Source: Orientallactaga sibirica
Taxonomy: Eukaryota > Chordata > Mammalia > Rodentia > Dipodidae
Length of the DNA stretch: 64,000 nt
Direction: 5' to 3'
Assembly: GCA_036365145.1 (NCBI GenBank)
Contig: JAEOAD010000040.1
Coordinates: 14,480,001 to 14,544,000 of the forward strand
Shown here: piece after piece, positions 63,151 to 64,000 of the stretch
Position numbering within the stretch: the stretch's first letter is position 1
Layout: each line of letters begins with the position of its first letter
Translations under genes and position numbers: made by a program
The notes under the pieces: model-generated
Database searches by the model: none
Told to the model about the DNA's origin: nothing
The model's input: only the letters and a program-made list of their open reading frames with translations

Positions 63151-64000
63151 GATCTCTTGTTCCTTCCAGTGTGTGACTTCCGCATAACTGCCACCGCATC
63201 CTCAGCACAATAGGGACCTTTAAACGGTCCTAACCTACTTGTGGGTAAGAACTGGACAAGGGGGCAAATCAGTAAAGTAACAAATTGCTACTCAGTTCTA
63301 GAAATCAGGCTACCAGCATCTTGGCCTTAAGGCTGTTTTCCATGAGTACTTTTCACCTGCAGGACTCCAGCCTCAAGCCTAGGCAAAGAGTCATCAGACA
63401 TCTTAGGCTCCCAAATCCGACTGTGTATAAAAAGTAAGAATGGCACCAGGCAATAATCCCAGGTAATGTGCTGTGACGCTGAAAGAGACATGACCTCGTA
63501 TGTTTCAATCTACCGACCTTGTAAACGGAAGAGAAGGAATAAAGTTGTGTTTACCTGAGTTTAACTACAGTGGGGCTAACGGAACTCAGCTAATGTAGGA
63601 ATTTAGCATAAATGTCTTAAAAAAAGATCCCCATCTTCTGGAGCCAACTGTAACCTCATGACTCCAAGGAAAATGAAGTACTTCCAAACACTAAAAGAGA
63701 TTTCTATCTCCCCATCATTTTAACAGCAATACCATAAAATACGTTCTAAAACAAACACGGAGCACTAAAAACTCCACTGTTTATGCTGAATGTCAAACAT
63801 CTGTCTTCCACCTTCTCGGTTCACCTTGGATCCTGAGGGTCTTAGCTGAAAGACCCGGAAATGTGGAGTTTTTTTTTTTTTTTCCTCTCCTGTGCATTTT
63901 TCCGTCAGTTCTGGCTGTTTTAATCATCTTTACTAGTTAATCATGGCTCTCAACCTAAACAGACATGGAAGGAAAGACCATCTATGGAGTGGAATCAGTC
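63151..64000. other. Single-copy stretch to window end
   Basis: About 850 bases; a T-run at 63869-63883; no recognised repeat or gene. Confidence 0.45.

Overview
This window is nuclear DNA from a rodent and looks like a gene-free, repeat-rich interval (intergenic or a large intron). I found no protein-coding exon, structural RNA gene, CRISPR array or bacterial feature that I can support. Three observations point to a rodent. There are about 40 B1 (7SL-derived) SINE copies. There are about 55 tRNA-derived B2-like SINEs with a visible A box, B box, CT-rich tract and AAATA-type tail. There are also several ERVL-MaLR LTRs of the MT/ORR1 kind and B1-tRNA composite (B4/ID_B1) elements. The B2-like consensus is not the mouse one; it fits a non-murid muroid-related rodent such as a jerboa (Dipodidae, 'Dip'-type B2 superfamily). 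That species guess comes from memory and was not tested.

In this annotation 'type A' is the common B2-like SINE. 'Type B' is a second form whose middle carries a duplicated ATCTCCAG segment and a CCACAAGGGGGCGC-like block. 'Type C' is a single copy that looks intermediate. Strand is that of the element; a minus copy shows its T-rich tail first and its tRNA-like head last.

Layout. 1-0.65 kb: solo LTR with a perfect 6-bp target duplication, the first copy lying at base 1. 0.65-14 kb: SINEs plus five MaLR-type LTRs, an old LTR pair near 12.4-13.0 kb and a promoter-like old LTR region at 13.6-14.1 kb. 14-30 kb: SINEs, MIRs, composite SINEs, long pyrimidine/purine microsatellites, and two repeat-poor stretches (19.2-20.3 and 26.7-27.7 kb). 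30.3-32.3 kb: a complete 2-kb MaLR-type element, with two 392-bp LTRs almost identical to each other, sitting inside a type A SINE. 33-41 kb: SINEs, MIRs, an L1 3'-end fragment and repeat-poor stretches at 33.6-34.6 and 38.8-40.2 kb. 42.0-43.6 kb: decayed L1 ORF2/3' end broken by SINEs and B1s. 44.7-54.5 kb: mostly single-copy DNA with two MaLR LTRs near 50 kb. 54.5-54.7 kb: a B1 whose body contains short collinear patches of the single-copy DNA about 0.4 kb upstream. 55.2-58.2 kb: head-to-tail L1 3' ends interrupted by SINEs and a 669-bp solo LTR. 58.2-64 kb: B1-rich, with an inverted L1 end, one MaLR LTR and a B1-in-B1 nest.

No genes work together here. What function can be argued for is regulatory: repeat-poor, AT-rich stretches with homeodomain/GATA-like words that could be conserved enhancers, one good CTCF-like motif in single-copy DNA, and CTCF-like motifs carried by type B SINEs. 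The best candidates for a second look are the mosaic B1 at 54.5 kb, the young MaLR element with its short ORF, and the CTCF-like SINE subtype. I do not see a new multi-gene biological system.
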